DNA of 64,000 nt from contig OX419757.1 of assembly GCA_948567375.1 (NCBI GenBank), positions 72,919,836-72,983,835 of the forward strand. Reading direction: 5' to 3'. Of the stretch, positions 45,552-58,308 are shown one piece after another. The position numbers were made by a program, and so were the translations under genes. The notes beneath the pieces are model-generated. The model worked only from the letters and a program-made list of their open reading frames with translations. It made no database searches and had not been told where the DNA came from. Positions within the stretch are counted from its first letter, which is position 1. The number at the start of each line of letters is the position of its first letter. The DNA is from Lunularia cruciata. Its lineage: Eukaryota; Streptophyta; Marchantiopsida; Lunulariales; Lunulariaceae.

Positions 45552-45755
45552 ATGGATATGAATGTCCCAAATCCTCTCCCTTTCAACACTCAAGTAGAAA
45601 TCCGTTATGTAGTGAGGCCAAAATTGATGTTTAGAGATTTTGTGGTTAGGAATTTTGGTGAGGAGTATTATCAACGAGTGATAGCTTCTGAGGTCCCAAT
45701 GGTAGTTCAGATAGTTTGTGCGCCTTCCAGAGTGATTATATTGACTCTGTATTGA
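45552..45755 (+). CDS. GyC leader ORF 2 (67-residue microprotein)
   Basis: Starts 4 nt after the stop of leader ORF 1. MDMNVPNPLP resembles the GyB-2 start (MDGIYGPPNPLP). NFGEEYYQRV aligns with the FG segment, and EVPMVVQIV with the PVV segment, ending ILTLY. A diverged tandem paralogue. The gap to gag is 33 nt, the same as between the GyB-2 leader ORF and its gag. Confidence 0.65.
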   Translation: MDMNVPNPLPFNTQVEIRYVVRPKLMFRDFVVRNFGEEYYQRVIASEVPMVVQIVCAPSRVIILTLY

Positions 45756-45788
45756 AGTAGACGTTAGCAATTGGGTGTTGCAGGCACC

Positions 45789-46860
45789 ATGGATCCGCAG
45801 TTGCAAGAGCTAGTGCAAGGAATGCAAGGGAGGTTGAATAAATTTCAAGAGATTAAGATGACCATGGAGACATTGCAAAGTCAAGTGCAGATCCTCGGGA
45901 ACGATCAAGCCATGCAAGAAGAAGAGCCGTCTCAAAACCCAGTACCTGCGACTGAAGTACTTGGAGAGGCACCCGTGCCTACGAACCCTATCAACGATGA
46001 AGCCACATTGCTACTCCGGATGAAGAAGACCTGCAACATCGAGCCTTACAAGGGGCAGCGTACGATGGGAGTAGTGGAGAATTGGATCTTGAGAATGAAT
46101 CGATATTTTTGATTGTTCTCAACAGAGATCACAGAGCATGCTGCAGGCGTGTTTGCATGTGGGTACTTGACCGATAAAGCCCTCACATGGTATGATGCTT
46201 GGGAACGATCTATGATGGCAGAGAGAAGGGAGGTCACATGGACAGCAATGCAAGAAGGACTGCTCAAGAATTTCCAATCGGTGGATTCTGTGCAGATGGC
46301 TCGAACCCGACTATGGAGATTGAGACAGAAGAATAGCGTACAAGAGTATGTGGAGGCATTTCTAGATCTACAAGTTGCAATTACCGACATGAGTCTAGCA
46401 GAGGCTCTCGACAATTTCAAACAAGGGTTGAAAGAGCGGATTCGCCAAGAAGTCATGGTGCAAAACCCTCGCACGGTATTTGAAGCCATTGCTTGTGCGT
46501 AGAGAATAGCCGGAGCATTAGATGGAGGTGAAGGAGTAGTTCCACCTCAACATTATCGGGCAGAAATGCCACACATGGGTGGACCAGTACCGATGGAATT
46601 GGGCAACCTTTGATTCCGGGATCGAGGAGCACGGCCGCTTCAAGGAGAGCAAGGACGGGTAGAAGAACGAAGAGATGGAGTCCCACGAGGAGAAGGGACT
46701 CGAGGAGAACAACGTCGTTGTTACAATTGTGGTTGTATTGGGCACATATCTACCAACTGTCGCACTCGTTTCCCTAGAGGCCCTCGGCCTTTGTACAGGC
46801 GATCTTTGAACAACATGGAGAGGCACATTGAAGAGGAGGAGGTGGAAACCACTTCGGAAA
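45789..46860 (+). pseudogene. GyC gag
   Basis: MDPQLQELVQGMQGRL start with likely coiled coil, capsid segment (CGYLTDKALTWYDAWER, VQEYVEAFLDL, FKQGLKERIRQEV), then the CCHC knuckle CYNCGCIGHISTNC (about 46714-46760). Confidence 0.85.
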
Positions 46861-46969
46861 ACAAAGATCGCCAGTAAATGTACCTCACGGCCTTACTGGC
46901 TCAATAAGGAAGCAGAGAAGCGAGGGAAGGACGAAGAATAATGCGCAAAGATCCCGAAAGGCAACCTCA

Positions 46970-49900
46970 CAATTGATTGTTGTGAATGGAATCCTAGAAA
47001 GGAATCAAGTGAGAGTATTAATAGATCCGGGAGCAACAGAGAATTTCTTGTCTCGCTCTGTTGCAATCAGATTGGGAATGGATCTAGAGAGAGATGGAAG
47101 TGAAGAAGTAGAGTTACCAAATGGGCAAACAGAGAGGATTGAATCATTACCTAGACGGGTAACCCTCTCTGTAGGAGAATATCAGGAAGCAATTGAGTGG
47201 CGAGTGATACAGTTAGCCCGTTATGATGCAATTTTAGGCATGCCATGGATGGAGCAGTACAACCCAATGGTGGATTGGAGGAAGAAAGTAGTGAGAACCC
47301 ACCAATGGTCAATCATTGGGGTTAAAGAAAAATCACACAGGCAAAAACTGCCTCTATATGTCGTAGGGACGACAACTGTCTGTAAGACCGATAGATGTTT
47401 TCTAAGTCTAATAAGAGAAGTCCAGAGTGCACAACTCGCTGGACAAATTCCTGAGAAATTGAAGAATGTGGTGGATGAGTTTCAAGATGTCTTTCCCGAT
47501 GATCTACCCTCAGGATTACCACCTAAAAGGCGAGTAGATCACAAAATAGAGACACTCCCGAGGAAGACACCTCTTTGTAAGGCCTCATATCGCCTATCAC
47601 TTCATGAGTTGGAGGAGTGTAAGACTCAAATTGAGGAGATGCTACAGAAAGGGTTCATCCAACCTAGCGTATCACCATATGGGGCCCCTGTCTTGTTTGT
47701 GAAGAAGAAGGATGGTACAATGCGCATGTGCATTGACTATCGGGGTCTCAATCAGCAAACAATGAAGAACAAATACCCCTTACCTCGCATGGATGACCTG
47801 TTTGATCAACTCCATGGAGCGAGATACTTCACCAAACTGGACTTGCGGAGCGGTTACAATCAAATCCAAATTGCAGAGGAGGATGTGTACAAAACTGCCT
47901 TTCGAACCAAGTATGGCCACTTTGAGTATCTTGTGATGCCTTTTGGCCTCACCAATGCGCCTGCCACTTTCATGAGCCTAATGAATGACATATTTCGTCC
48001 ATACTTGGATAAGTCTGTTATCGTCTTCTTGGATGATATCTTAGTATATAGTAGCACGATGACAGAACACAAACAACATCTACGAGAGGTCCTCCAGATT
48101 CTAAGACAGAATCAATTGTACGCCAAAATCTCAAAGTGTGAGTTTGGCAAGTCTGAAGTAGACTACTTAGGGCATAGAGTAAGTGCAGAGGGCATTCAAG
48201 TATTGACAGATAAAATTGAGGTCATTCAAAAATGGAGTGCCCTAGAAGATCAAACTCAACTTAAGAGCTTCTTGGGGTTGACAGGATTCTATTGTAGATT
48301 TGTCAAGGACTTCTCCAAGGTTGCACAGCCTTTAACGGCACTACTTGGCAAGGGGAAGAAGTGGACATGGGGAACTGCACAAGAGTTGGCCTTTCAAGAA
48401 TTGAAGGCCGCCTTGCTACATGCACCAATCTTGAAGTGGTATGACCCAAAACGTCCAATCAAGTTGGCTACGGATGCATCAGGCGTAGCAATAGGAGCAG
48501 TCCTACAACAAGAGTGGCATGACGGATGGCATCCAATTGCATATTTCTCTTGAAAGTTGTTACCGGCAGAGCGCAACTACCACACCACAGAACGAGAAGA
48601 GCTGGCCATTGTTCTAGCAACCAAGCATTGGAAGCACTACCTGGGCGAGAAGGCATTTGTAGTAGAGACAGACCACAAACCTCTAGTCTACCTCGAGACG
48701 CAGAAGGATCTATCTCGTCGCCAAATTTGGTGGGCAGAGTGGCGACAACGCTTCAACATGACAATCACCTACGTGGAAGGTAAGAAGCAACTTGCAGATG
48801 CGTTCACCCGCATGCCAATGGCCAACAACTTGGCGGCAGAGGTTAAGATTAACCCTGAATTCTGGCAAGAGATTCTAGCTACTACAAAAACTGACCCACA
48901 GATTGTAGAAGTGCAAGCGTCCAAAGGTGTCACTAGCACCCAAGGACTCACCTTTCGAGAGGGCCTATTGTGGATCCCAAATGTCCCAGAATTACGCACC
49001 ACCATTCTAGCGGAATGTCATGATTCGGCTATTGCAGCTCATGTCGGAGTGGACAAGACCTTGGAGGCAGTCAAGCGCCATTACTATTGGCCCAAGATGA
49101 GCAAAGACGTGATGGACTATGTGTGTAGCTGCCTACTTTGTCAACAGAACAAAGCTTCTAATCAAGCTCCTGTAGGGCTCCTTCAACCTCTTCCCACTCC
49201 TACCCAACGTTGGGAACAAGTGAGTATGGATCTCGTCTGTGAATTACCCAAGACCACCTCAGGGTTTGACTCCACTGTGGTCTTTGTGGACCGGCTCAGC
49301 AAAATGATTCATGTACGCCCTACCACCAAGGAGGTGACCGCTCCACAACTAGCTCAACTATACTTAGATGCAGTCTTTGCTCACCATGGCTTGTCTAGAG
49401 TACTCATCACCGATAGAGGCACCCAATTCACCAGTTTGTTTTGGCGAACACTCTTTGGTTTCTTCAAAACCAAGTTGGCCATGTCTACAGCTTACCACCC
49501 ACAAACAGATGGCCAAACAGAGCGGGCTAATTGCACGATTGAAGACATGTTACGCGGCTTCACCTTAGAAGAGCAAGAGAGGTGGGACACCCTACTACCG
49601 TTGGTGGAATTTGCTTACAACAATTCAGTGAATGCCTCCACCCAGGTCACTCAATTCTTCCTCATGTATGGTGAGCATCCCTTCACACCTTCTAGCTTGA
49701 TGAAGATCCGTCCAATGACTACCAAGGTTGATGCAGTCAACACATTTGTTTCTAGAATCCAACAAGGTGTGGAGAGCGCCAAGCATAGGTTACAGATTGC
49801 GCAAAATCGACAAAAGCAATATGCTGATGCACACCGTAGGCACATGGAGTTCAATGTTGGGGATCAAGTGTGGCTATCGACAACCAACCTCACATTAGTT

Positions 49901-50047
49901 GGATCTCGTAAGCTCAGACCTCGTTTTATTGGGCCTTTCTCGATTCTTCGTCGCATCGGTGCTGTGGCCTATCACCTTGAGCTACCACCACACATGAAGA
50001 TCCATCCAGTGTTCCATGTCTCCCTATTACGCAGATATGCTCCCTGA
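46970..50047 (+). pseudogene. GyC pol: protease, RT, RNase H, integrase
   Basis: Protease-like [11 protein letters not shown] (about 47015), RT with [19 protein letters not shown] and FLDDILVYS (about 48030), RNase H with [14 protein letters not shown] and TDHKPLVYL, integrase zinc module (AHVGVDKTLEAVKRHYYWP, CLLCQQNK) and core (MDLVCELP, LITDRGTQF, TDGQTERANC). The GPF-type region and MKIHPVFHVSLL lead to the chromodomain. Confidence 0.93.
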
Positions 50048-50104
50048 TCAGGCCAAGGTACTTCCACACAGGACATTCGACCTTGTCCGACAGTCATTGA
50101 TGGC

Positions 50105-50302
50105 ATAGAGGAATATGAAGTAGAGCGGATTCTCCAAAAGCGCATGCGTGGTACTCACCATCTGCGGGTGGAATATCTAGTACAATGGAAAGGTTACCCT
50201 CTCTATGAAGCAACTTGGGAACCCGCTGCCAATTTGGCACATGCACCGGTGTTGGTGCAAGCATTTGAGCAACAATTGCACAACGAGGACGTTGCGTCTT
50301 AA
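50105..50302 (+). CDS. GyC integrase chromodomain
   Basis: EEYEVERILQKR, VEYLVQWKGYP and ATWEPAANL give the chromodomain pattern; the frame ends shortly before the purine tract AAAAGGAGAGAGG. Confidence 0.9.
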   Translation: MEEYEVERILQKRMRGTHHLRVEYLVQWKGYPLYEATWEPAANLAHAPVLVQAFEQQLHNEDVAS

Positions 50303-50315
50303 AAGGAGAGAGGTC

Positions 50316-51057
50316 TGTAATACCAAGGGTTAGCCATATGATCTAGATGTGAAATTTGGTTTGGTAACATCTAGAATGATGTTATACATGATGGTCAAAA
50401 TAGATCAGATAGAAGTATCACCAAAAGAGTACTTCTACTAATAGGGCAGAAACTGAAATAGACTTGAGAACCTTAGAACCAATAGCTAGACATATGATTT
50501 AAAGGTGAGGATTGGTTTGGTAACATCTGGAAGGATGTTACACATGATGGACTAAACAGATCAGAAAGAGGTATCACCAAAAGGGGACTTCTACTAATAG
50601 AGTAGGAACCGAAATATGCTTGAAATCTTTGAAGGCAATTTCGGAGGCCTAAACGGATGAATTAGGCCTTGAAAATGTGCAGATTTCCCCCCCCCCCAAT
50701 GGAGGAAATTTTGGCCTTCCCTCCCCCTAGGTTTGTCTCATCAAGAGCTTTCCAACGGTACCTTACTCATGTGATTCTGAGATTCCTACAGGAAGATTCC
50801 CTAAAAGATTCTCTCCGGTCAAAGCTCGTTTGACCAACCAGATAGGACCTAGACCAGACAGGTCACCCATCCAAGTCAATAATCCAAGGGTGGAGCTTGC
50901 TGACATGTCACCTATCTGTGTCCCTAATCTTATGGTGGAGCTTCCTTGGAAGAGATCCTCTTTGTCTATATAATAAAGAGAAGGTGCTCCTTTGGGGCAT
51001 CGAATGTTTGAGTGTGCAATCTGTGTTTTCTCTCTTCTCTGTTCTCAGAGTATTACA
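50316..51057 (+). repeat. GyC 3' LTR
   Basis: 742 bp, TGTAATACC...GTATTACA. Confidence 0.94.
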
Positions 51058-51478
51058 GCAAGCCTTTTTGTTTTGGATTCTTCTTTAGCCCATGTGAAGG
51101 AATCTTTGACTTAGTGGTTGGGTCAAGATAAGACCACATGCTTAGGGGAATATGCCCATGTGAATGGATATTCCTTTCTACTTTTTTGACTTTATTTGAC
51201 TTTTAGTCTAGTAACTTGAGTTACTGCGGTAATTAGTAACTTTGGTACATAACTATTTCATAAGTATATAAACAAGGGGTGAGGAGGTACTTATCATCCT
51301 TTCATTTACAACTATCTCTCTCTCTCATTGAGTTCTCTAGTGAGCAATGTCTTGAGTCTTGGAGTGTTAGCCTTGGAGGAGTATGATGGAGTTGGGGTTC
51401 CTTGCCTTCTTAGTCCATGGTGTGCAACCATAATAGCCATCAGAGGTTCATCCTAAGTGAGAGACAGGCCGGCTCATA

Positions 51479-52048
51479 GGACAGAGGAGTGACAAGAGAG
51501 AACAAATTTTGAGTTGAGAAGCTGGCTTGCGCAAGAATTGAAGAAAAAGGTTTTTTCAGGAGATGTCTAGGGAGGACAAAGGAGTGACAAGAGCAAAGAA
51601 ATTTTGAGTTGAGAAGTTGGCCTAGAAAAAATTGAAAGGATTTTTTTGGGAGATTTCTAGGGAGGACAGAGGAGTGATAGGAGAGAAGAAATTTTGAGTT
51701 GAGAAGCTGGCCTGGGCAGGAACTGAAGAAAAGGGTTTTTTTAGGAGATGTCTAGGGAGGATAGAGGAGTGACAAGAGAGAAGAAATTTTGAGTTGAGAA
51801 GCTGGCATGGGCAGGTACTGAAGAAAAGGGTTTTTTTGGGAGATGTCTAGGGAGGACATAGGAGTGACAGGAAAGAAGAAATTTTGAGTTGAGAAGCTAG
51901 CTTGGGCAGGAACTGAAGAAAAGGTTTTTTTTCAGGAGATGTCTAGGGAGGACAAAGGAGTGACAAGAGAGAAGAAATTTTGAGTTGAGAAGCAAGCCTG
52001 GGCAGGAACTAAAGAAAAGAGTTTTTTCATGAGATGTGTAGGAAGGAC
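51479..52048 (+). repeat. R1 tandem array, middle segment
   Basis: About six copies of a unit of about 95 bp: GGACAGAGGAGTGACA, GAAATTTTGAGTTGAGAAGC, CTGAAGAAAAGGGTTTTTTT, GAGATGTCTAGGGA. The same array starts at about 44120 and continues at 59848; two GyA insertions cut it. Confidence 0.9.
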
Positions 52049-52727
52049 TGTGAGCCGGCCTGTCTCTCACTCAAGATGAACCTCTGATGGCTATTATGGT
52101 AGCGCACCATGGACTAAGAAGGCAAGGAACCCCAACTCCATCATACTCCTCCAAGGCTAACACTCCAAGACTCAAGACATTGCTCACTAGAGAACTCAAT
52201 GAGAGAGAGATAGTTGCAAATGAAAGGATGATGAGTACCTCCTCACCCCTTGTTTATATATTTGTGAAATAGTTACGTACCAAAGTTACTAATTACCGTA
52301 GTAACTCAAGTTACTAGACTAAAAGTCATGTAAAGTCAAAAAGAAGAAAGGAATATCCATTCACATGGGCATATTCCCCTTATCTTGACCCAACCACTAA
52401 AGCAAGGATTCCTTCACATGGGCTATCCTTGGACTAAAGAAGAATCCAAAACAAAAAGGCTTGCGGGCCCAAGAGTTCTCAACTCTTTCCTCAAAGCCAA
52501 ACACCTAGGAATAATACCAAGTCAACACACTAAAATCCAAAATAGTGGTGCTCATCTTTTCTACTTCCTCTAAAGTAAGGTCCCATCTATCTTAGCTATG
52601 ACTAACTTTAGCTAACCATGACTAATATAGAACCATCCTTTATCTCTATATAAATAATATCTCTTAAGTACTTGTAATACCAAGCTAAATATCACAATAC
52701 CACACACATGCACAAATGGGTGTTACA
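52049..52727 (-). repeat. GyA-3 3' LTR
   Basis: 679 bp, followed inward by the GyA polypurine run. Confidence 0.94.
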
Positions 52728-52759
52728 TTTACCCCCGGACTAAGTTTTCACTTTGTCCT

Positions 52760-55700
52760 CAAAGTGAAGGTCTCTCTACCTTCTATGGTACATCTTCAAC
52801 TTATCATGGTTAATCCTATCAAATTATCTTCCTCCCAACTCCTTGAGATCATAGGTGTAATTGCACCACACCTTCTCCACTATGAAAGGTCCAAAGTACT
52901 TAGGCAAAAACTTCTTTTGCACTCTCTTGAATCGAATGGAATCAAACAACATTACCCAATCACCTTCTTTGAAAGGCTCCACCTTCTTCTTGTCTTGCCT
53001 CTTATCATAGCTCTCCTTTTGTTTCCTTTGGGCTTGCTCTACTCAAACCATAGCAACTGCTCTTGCCTCTTCCAACTCCATGAGTTGATCCTTCCTTGAC
53101 TTCTCTGCATCACCTCCTTGTGCTTTCTTCAATCTCCTATGAATGCTTTGGAAGGTAGGAAGATCAAAGTGAATAGGTAAGGTAGACTCAATACCATACA
53201 CCAATTGAAATGGAGAATATCTAGTGGAAGTTTTCATGGTTGTCCTATACTCCCACAAAACTGCATGAATCCTCTTGTCCCAATGATGTTTAGCCCCTCC
53301 ATTTCTGCATCTTTGGCCAACATCATGCACAAGGTCTGATTGGTTCTCTCTGCCAAGCCATTGGAATTTGGCTTATAGGATGTAATTACTCTATGTGTGA
53401 TAGAGAAATGTCGTAGCATGGCTGTAGTAATGCTTCCTGTAAACTCTCCTCCTCTATCAGAAACCAACTCCAACGGGCATCCAAACCTAGTGATAATGCG
53501 TTCATAAAGAAATCTACCCACTTCACCTTCATTCTTGTCCCTCAATGGTCTAGCCTCAACCCACTTGGTAAGGTAATCAGTAACTACCACAATGTACCGA
53601 TTGTTCCTTGGGGTTCTATTGAGAGGACCTACAAAATCAATTCCCCACTTCTCAAAAGGTCCTAGCAATGGAATTGATCTAAGTGGTGGAGTGGATGTAG
53701 ACTTTCTAGCAAAAGCTTGACAAACATGACAAGTTTTGCAATAATCAAGACAATCCTTGAAAATCCCTCTCCAATAGTAACCTGCATCTAGAATCTTGAA
53801 AGCAGTCACCTTTCCTGCAAAGTGTCCTCCACATACTAAACCTTCATGAAACTCCTTTATGAGTAGGATAGACTCTTCCTTACCCACTGCTCTTCAAAGT
53901 AGACCATCTGCTCCTTGGTGAAAAAGAATATCCTCCACCATTGTGTAAGGTCTAGATCTTGCTGCAAGGGCCTTCCTCTCCCTAGCATGCATCCCTTCTG
54001 GATAGTTACCTTTTGTCACAAAATCCACAATCTCCTTGTACTCCATTGGAACCTCTTGAGTGACTGAGATTGTCATGAGCTCCTCATCCGGGAAGGAATC
54101 ATCCACTGGCTCATCTCCATCATGATCATAGGCTCTAGATAATAAATCAGCATTTGCATGTTTCTTTCCTGGCCTATCTTCAATGGTGTAGTCATACTCA
54201 GACAAGAGTATCATCCACCTTGCTAGTCTCCCTTCAACATTAGGCTTGTTGAAGATGTACTTCAAAGCCTTGTGATCCGTGACAATGGTGGCTTTCCCTC
54301 CAATCAAGTAGTGTCTAAACTTCTTGAGACCAAAGATCACTGCCAACCCTTCTCTCTCCGTGACAGAGTAGTTCTTCTCTGCTGAAACCATCTGCCTACT
54401 AGCATAAGCTATTGGATGATCATGGCCATCTTGGTCTAAGAGTGCATCCTATAGCTACATTAGAAGCATCAGTGTAGAGGATGAAAGGTTTGCTCCAATC
54501 AGGTTTAGCAAGAATTGGAGCTATAACAAGGGATCGCTTGAGCTCCTCAAAAGCTAGCCTCCTTGTCTTCCAAAATCACCATGTAATCTACACCCTTCTT
54601 CATGTAGATGGTCAATGCATAAGCCTTGTTGGAAAATGAGAAGATGAACCTCCTATAGTACCCAACCATCCCCAAGAATTGGTGTAACTTTGTCAAGCTT
54701 GAAGGGAATGGAAGGTCTGAGATTTTCCTCACCTTCTCAGGATCAACTGCTATTCCATCCTTGGAGATGATATGCCCCAAAAGTAGACCTTCTTCACATC
54801 CAAAAATGCATTTTTCTGGGTTGAGTGATGCATTTGCCTCATCCAAGCGTTGCAAGACTTTGATTAGGTGCTCAAAGTGCTCCTCCTTGCTCCCATAGAC
54901 ACAAAAGTCATCAATGAAATCTCTCACAAATTTCCCAATGAAAGGTTCAAATACCTTGTTCATGAACCGTTGGAATGTGGCTGGAGCATTGCAAAGCCCA
55001 AAAGGCATGACCTTGAAAGCGTAAGTTCCCCAAGGTGTGGTGAATGTGGTGAGTTGTTGATGCTCTGGTGCAATCTTCATTTGGTTATATCCACTATAAC
55101 CATCTCCAAAACTGTACCTCTCATGACCTGCAACCTCCTCCAAGATCTCATCAATGAATGGCAATGGGTAGTAGTCCTTCTTGGTAACAGCATTGAGCTT
55201 CTTGTAATCCACACATACCCGAAGCTTGCCATTCTTTTTCTTCACAATGACAATTGGAGACACCCATTCTGAATTCTCCACCTCAAAAATAAATCCAGTC
55301 TCCTTGAGCTTATCAATCTCCTCCTTCACAACCAAAGATATTGGTGGGCTAATGCAACGTTGCTTTTGGCGGATTGGTCTTGCATGTGACTCCACCTCTA
55401 TCTTGTGCTCCTCCAAGGTGACTTCCTTCAAATCCTTGTAACTAAAAGCAAACACATAGATGAACTTGCGGAAAATCTCCTCAAATCTCACCTTCTCCTC
55501 CTTGGTAACATTTGGGCCATACTTGAGGGTAGATAACCTTCTCTCTACCTCCTCAAGTGTCAATGGTGATTTATTTGGGTCCTTCAAAACCTCTGGCTTA
55601 GGTGCAAAATCCATAGCACACAAAGGATACACATCTGAATCAGATTCAGATTCATCCTCCTCCATGGAAGTCTCCTCTTCCATGCTTGTGTCCACACCTG

Positions 55701-57588
55701 AAGCTCCTTCTTTAGAATCTGATTCCCAATAATCAGAAGATGGTGTATCTGAATGTGAAGTGTTGGTGGTGTTAGTCAGAGGAACAGTGACTCTATGGTT
55801 TGATGGCCCAATCCTCAAGTACCCTTTGTGCCATCGATCAGTTGTGCGTGCTGCTCTCAACCATGGCCTCCCAAGAAGTAAGTCATAGCTTGAATCCTTC
55901 AAGACTTGGAAAGTCATGAGATTTTGAACTCCCATAACTAAAACTACCACCTTATCCATCACCCCTACTGGTCGAACTTGTTGCTTGTTTGCCATGCTCA
56001 CCACAAATGTTGAAGGTCTTGAGGGTATCATACCCAACTTCTTCATCAACCTTTCTGACATGGCATTCACTGCTGATCCTCCATCAACCAATGCATCCTT
56101 GATGTTGTGACCATTCACTCTCACATCAATCTTGGAGGCATATTCACAAGCTTCCCATGGTGCTGGCTTGGCATCCACCACCCCCATTGATACTAGAACT
56201 TTTGCCTTCTTCTTCTTCTTGCTCCTTGTAGAACTCAAACCACCTCTAAGCTCCTTTCTCAAGGTAGGGTTCAAAGCAATTAATTGGCCCACTGTGATGT
56301 TAGCCTTGTGACTACCAACATCCTCCAACACATTGTAGTTCCATTGTTGCTTTGAGATCAAGAAGTCCTCCATCCCCAACTTCTTCCTTGGAGTCTTTGT
56401 TGTTGATGGTGTTGAGGTGCGAGTGCTCCTAGTAGACATAGGAGTATCCTTGCTAAAAGTAAATCCTTGAGAAGAGTGAACATCCTCTGCAAAATGAGCT
56501 CTCTTCTTCTCTTGTGCCAAAAGCTCCAAATTAAGACCCTTGGAGTTTGAGCACTCTCCCTTCTCATACTTGCTCTCAACCACATCTATGGATGTTATCC
56601 CCTTACCTTTGTTGGGATTAGGAGCCACTTGGGTTTCACTACCTCCCTCTTTCCCTCTATTGGCTCCCTCATAACCCCTTCCTCCATGGTAAGTGGAATT
56701 TGGGCAATTCCTTTGGATATGGCCTCTTCCTCCACAACCAAAACAATTTCTATTATTGAAATTGTTGGCTGATTGGCCTCCTCTATATGGATAGTTTCCA
56801 TAACTCCTAGGCCCTCTCCCTACATTCTGATCCACCTCTCTCTTCTCCCATAGTTGCACCACATTGATCTTGAGATCCGCAAGTTGTTCTGTGATGGTTT
56901 GGAGTGGATCTTTTGGTGGAGGTGCAAGAACTGGAGCAACTACTACTTGTGGTGCAACCCTTGTCACCAAAGTATCAGAAGTTCCACCATACTTGTAGCC
57001 TTGAGGAGGATGCACAACCTCCTTCACCACCAAATCACTCTCATCCTCTTCCAAACTCTCCTCCATACGAATTGCGATCTTGATAGCTTCAACCTTGGAA
57101 GAAGGTTTCTCATATCTCACCTTGCTTCTAATTTGTGGTCTCAACCCTCCCACAAAATTCTTGGTGAGCATGGCCCCTATGCCAATCATTGTAGTCTCCA
57201 TATCATCCCCACCCTTCCTCAACACTATGTGAAATCTGGACTCTAACTTTTCCACTCTTTCCACATATACTCTCACTTTCTCTCCATCTCCTTGCTTGAG
57301 AAATGTAACCTCACTCATCAATCTCTCATAACTCTCATCAGGAAGAAAGTTTTCAATGAGTGTTGAAGTCAAAGTCTCCCAAGACTCCTCTTCCCCCTCT
57401 CTCCTCTCTCTCTTTTGGTATTCTGACTCATACCATGTAAGTGCTGCATCCTCAAAGAAATCTGGTAATAATGAGGCCCACTCATTCTTCCTCCTCTCAT
57501 TGTTTCCTATGCAAGCTCTCTTGAAGTCTCTCACAAAGGCCTCCACATCTTCTCCATCCTTGCCAAAGAAAACCGGAAGTTTCCCCAT
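52760..57588 (-). pseudogene. GyA-3 gag-pol region
   Basis: Domain by domain like GyA-1: gag start MGKLPVFFGKDGEDVEAF, knuckle CFGCGGRGHIQRNC, VDGGSAVNAM protease, FIDDF RT box, RNase H, integrase. Broken in several places. Confidence 0.9.
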
Positions 57589-57655
57589 CTTAACCCCTCA
57601 CTATCTTTCTTTTCTCTCAATTTTTTTTTCTCTTTTCTTTTCTCTCACTCTATTA

Positions 57656-57820
57656 CTAATAGAGTATATACATGACTAACACCATCTGAGAATAATCCAC
57701 TCTAGGGAAAACAAAAGGTTCTGGTTGCTCCAAGATTTCTATAGCAACATCAAATCCTAGAGTGCATATTAATCTAACTCTCATGGATAGTTTATCCATA
57801 AGTTGAAAGATTATCTCCAT
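57656..57820 (-). CDS. GyA-3 small ORF b (microprotein)
   Basis: Counterpart of 10519-10683, open, starting 2 nt after the zinc-knuckle ORF. Confidence 0.65.
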   Translation of the reverse strand: MEIIFQLMDKLSMRVRLICTLGFDVAIEILEQPEPFVFPRVDYSQMVLVMYILY

Positions 57821-57822
57821 CA

Positions 57823-58308
57823 CTAATCTTGAGAACTAGCTGATGAAGGTGGTAGTATTTCTGTAGCTGTACTAAGACTCTCTCCAAGATCCTTCACCAA
57901 AGTTTCCAAAAGTGCTTTTACTCCACTACACTCATGTCCTTTTGGAAGTCCTTTTGGAAGTCCTTCAACTCCACAAACCTCACACAACTCCTTGGTCTTA
58001 GATCTTCTCCCTCCCAATCTTGGTGAAGAAGGTCCAACATGCAAACCCAAGTCCAGTAAACCTCTCCTTTCCCTCAATCTCTTGCTCTCAAAGGTCAATG
58101 GACATGAACTTGCCTTATGTCCCTTCTTTCCACATAGAAAGCACTTAGACTCACTCTTTCCTCCAAGTGGTGTAGGTTTTTGGATCCTCTCAACACTCTG
58201 TTCAAATTCTATTGTAAACTCTCTTTTCCTCAAATCAACCCCTATAATCACCTCAAACCCTTGGGGAACCTTGCATAATCTCAATTTCCACTCTTGATGA
58301 CCCTCCAT
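57823..58308 (-). CDS. GyA-3 zinc-knuckle ORF before gag
   Basis: Counterpart of 10686-11159, open, with CFLCGKKGHKASSC. It has a short in-frame duplication of GLPK before the second Cys-rich motif. Start taken at the MEGHQEWK methionine. Confidence 0.72.
   Translation of the reverse strand: MEGHQEWKLRLCKVPQGFEVIIGVDLRKREFTIEFEQSVERIQKPTPLGGKSESKCFLCGKKGHKASSCPLTFESKRLRERRGLLDLGLHVGPSSPRLGGRRSKTKELCEVCGVEGLPKGLPKGHECSGVKALLETLVKDLGESLSTATEILPPSSASSQD

Larger units (their letters stand above)
44445..51057 (+). mobile_element. GyC, Ty3/gypsy chromovirus
   Basis: A 6,613-bp element with LTRs at 44445-45185 and 50316-51057, differing at about 20 positions (near 2.7%), flanked by gcaag (44440-44444, 51058-51062). 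Order: LTR, initiator-Met primer site, two tandem leader microprotein ORFs, gag with CCHC knuckle, protease, RT, RNase H, integrase, chromodomain, purine tract, LTR. About four breaks; otherwise well preserved. Confidence 0.95.
44177..51478 (+). mobile_element. Lone GyA LTR, split by GyC
   Basis: A plus-strand GyA LTR (44177-44444 and 51058-51478) flanked on both sides by R1 repeat with agac/ggac edges and no internal GyA sequence: a solo LTR left by LTR-LTR recombination. GyC is inserted in it. Confidence 0.85.
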
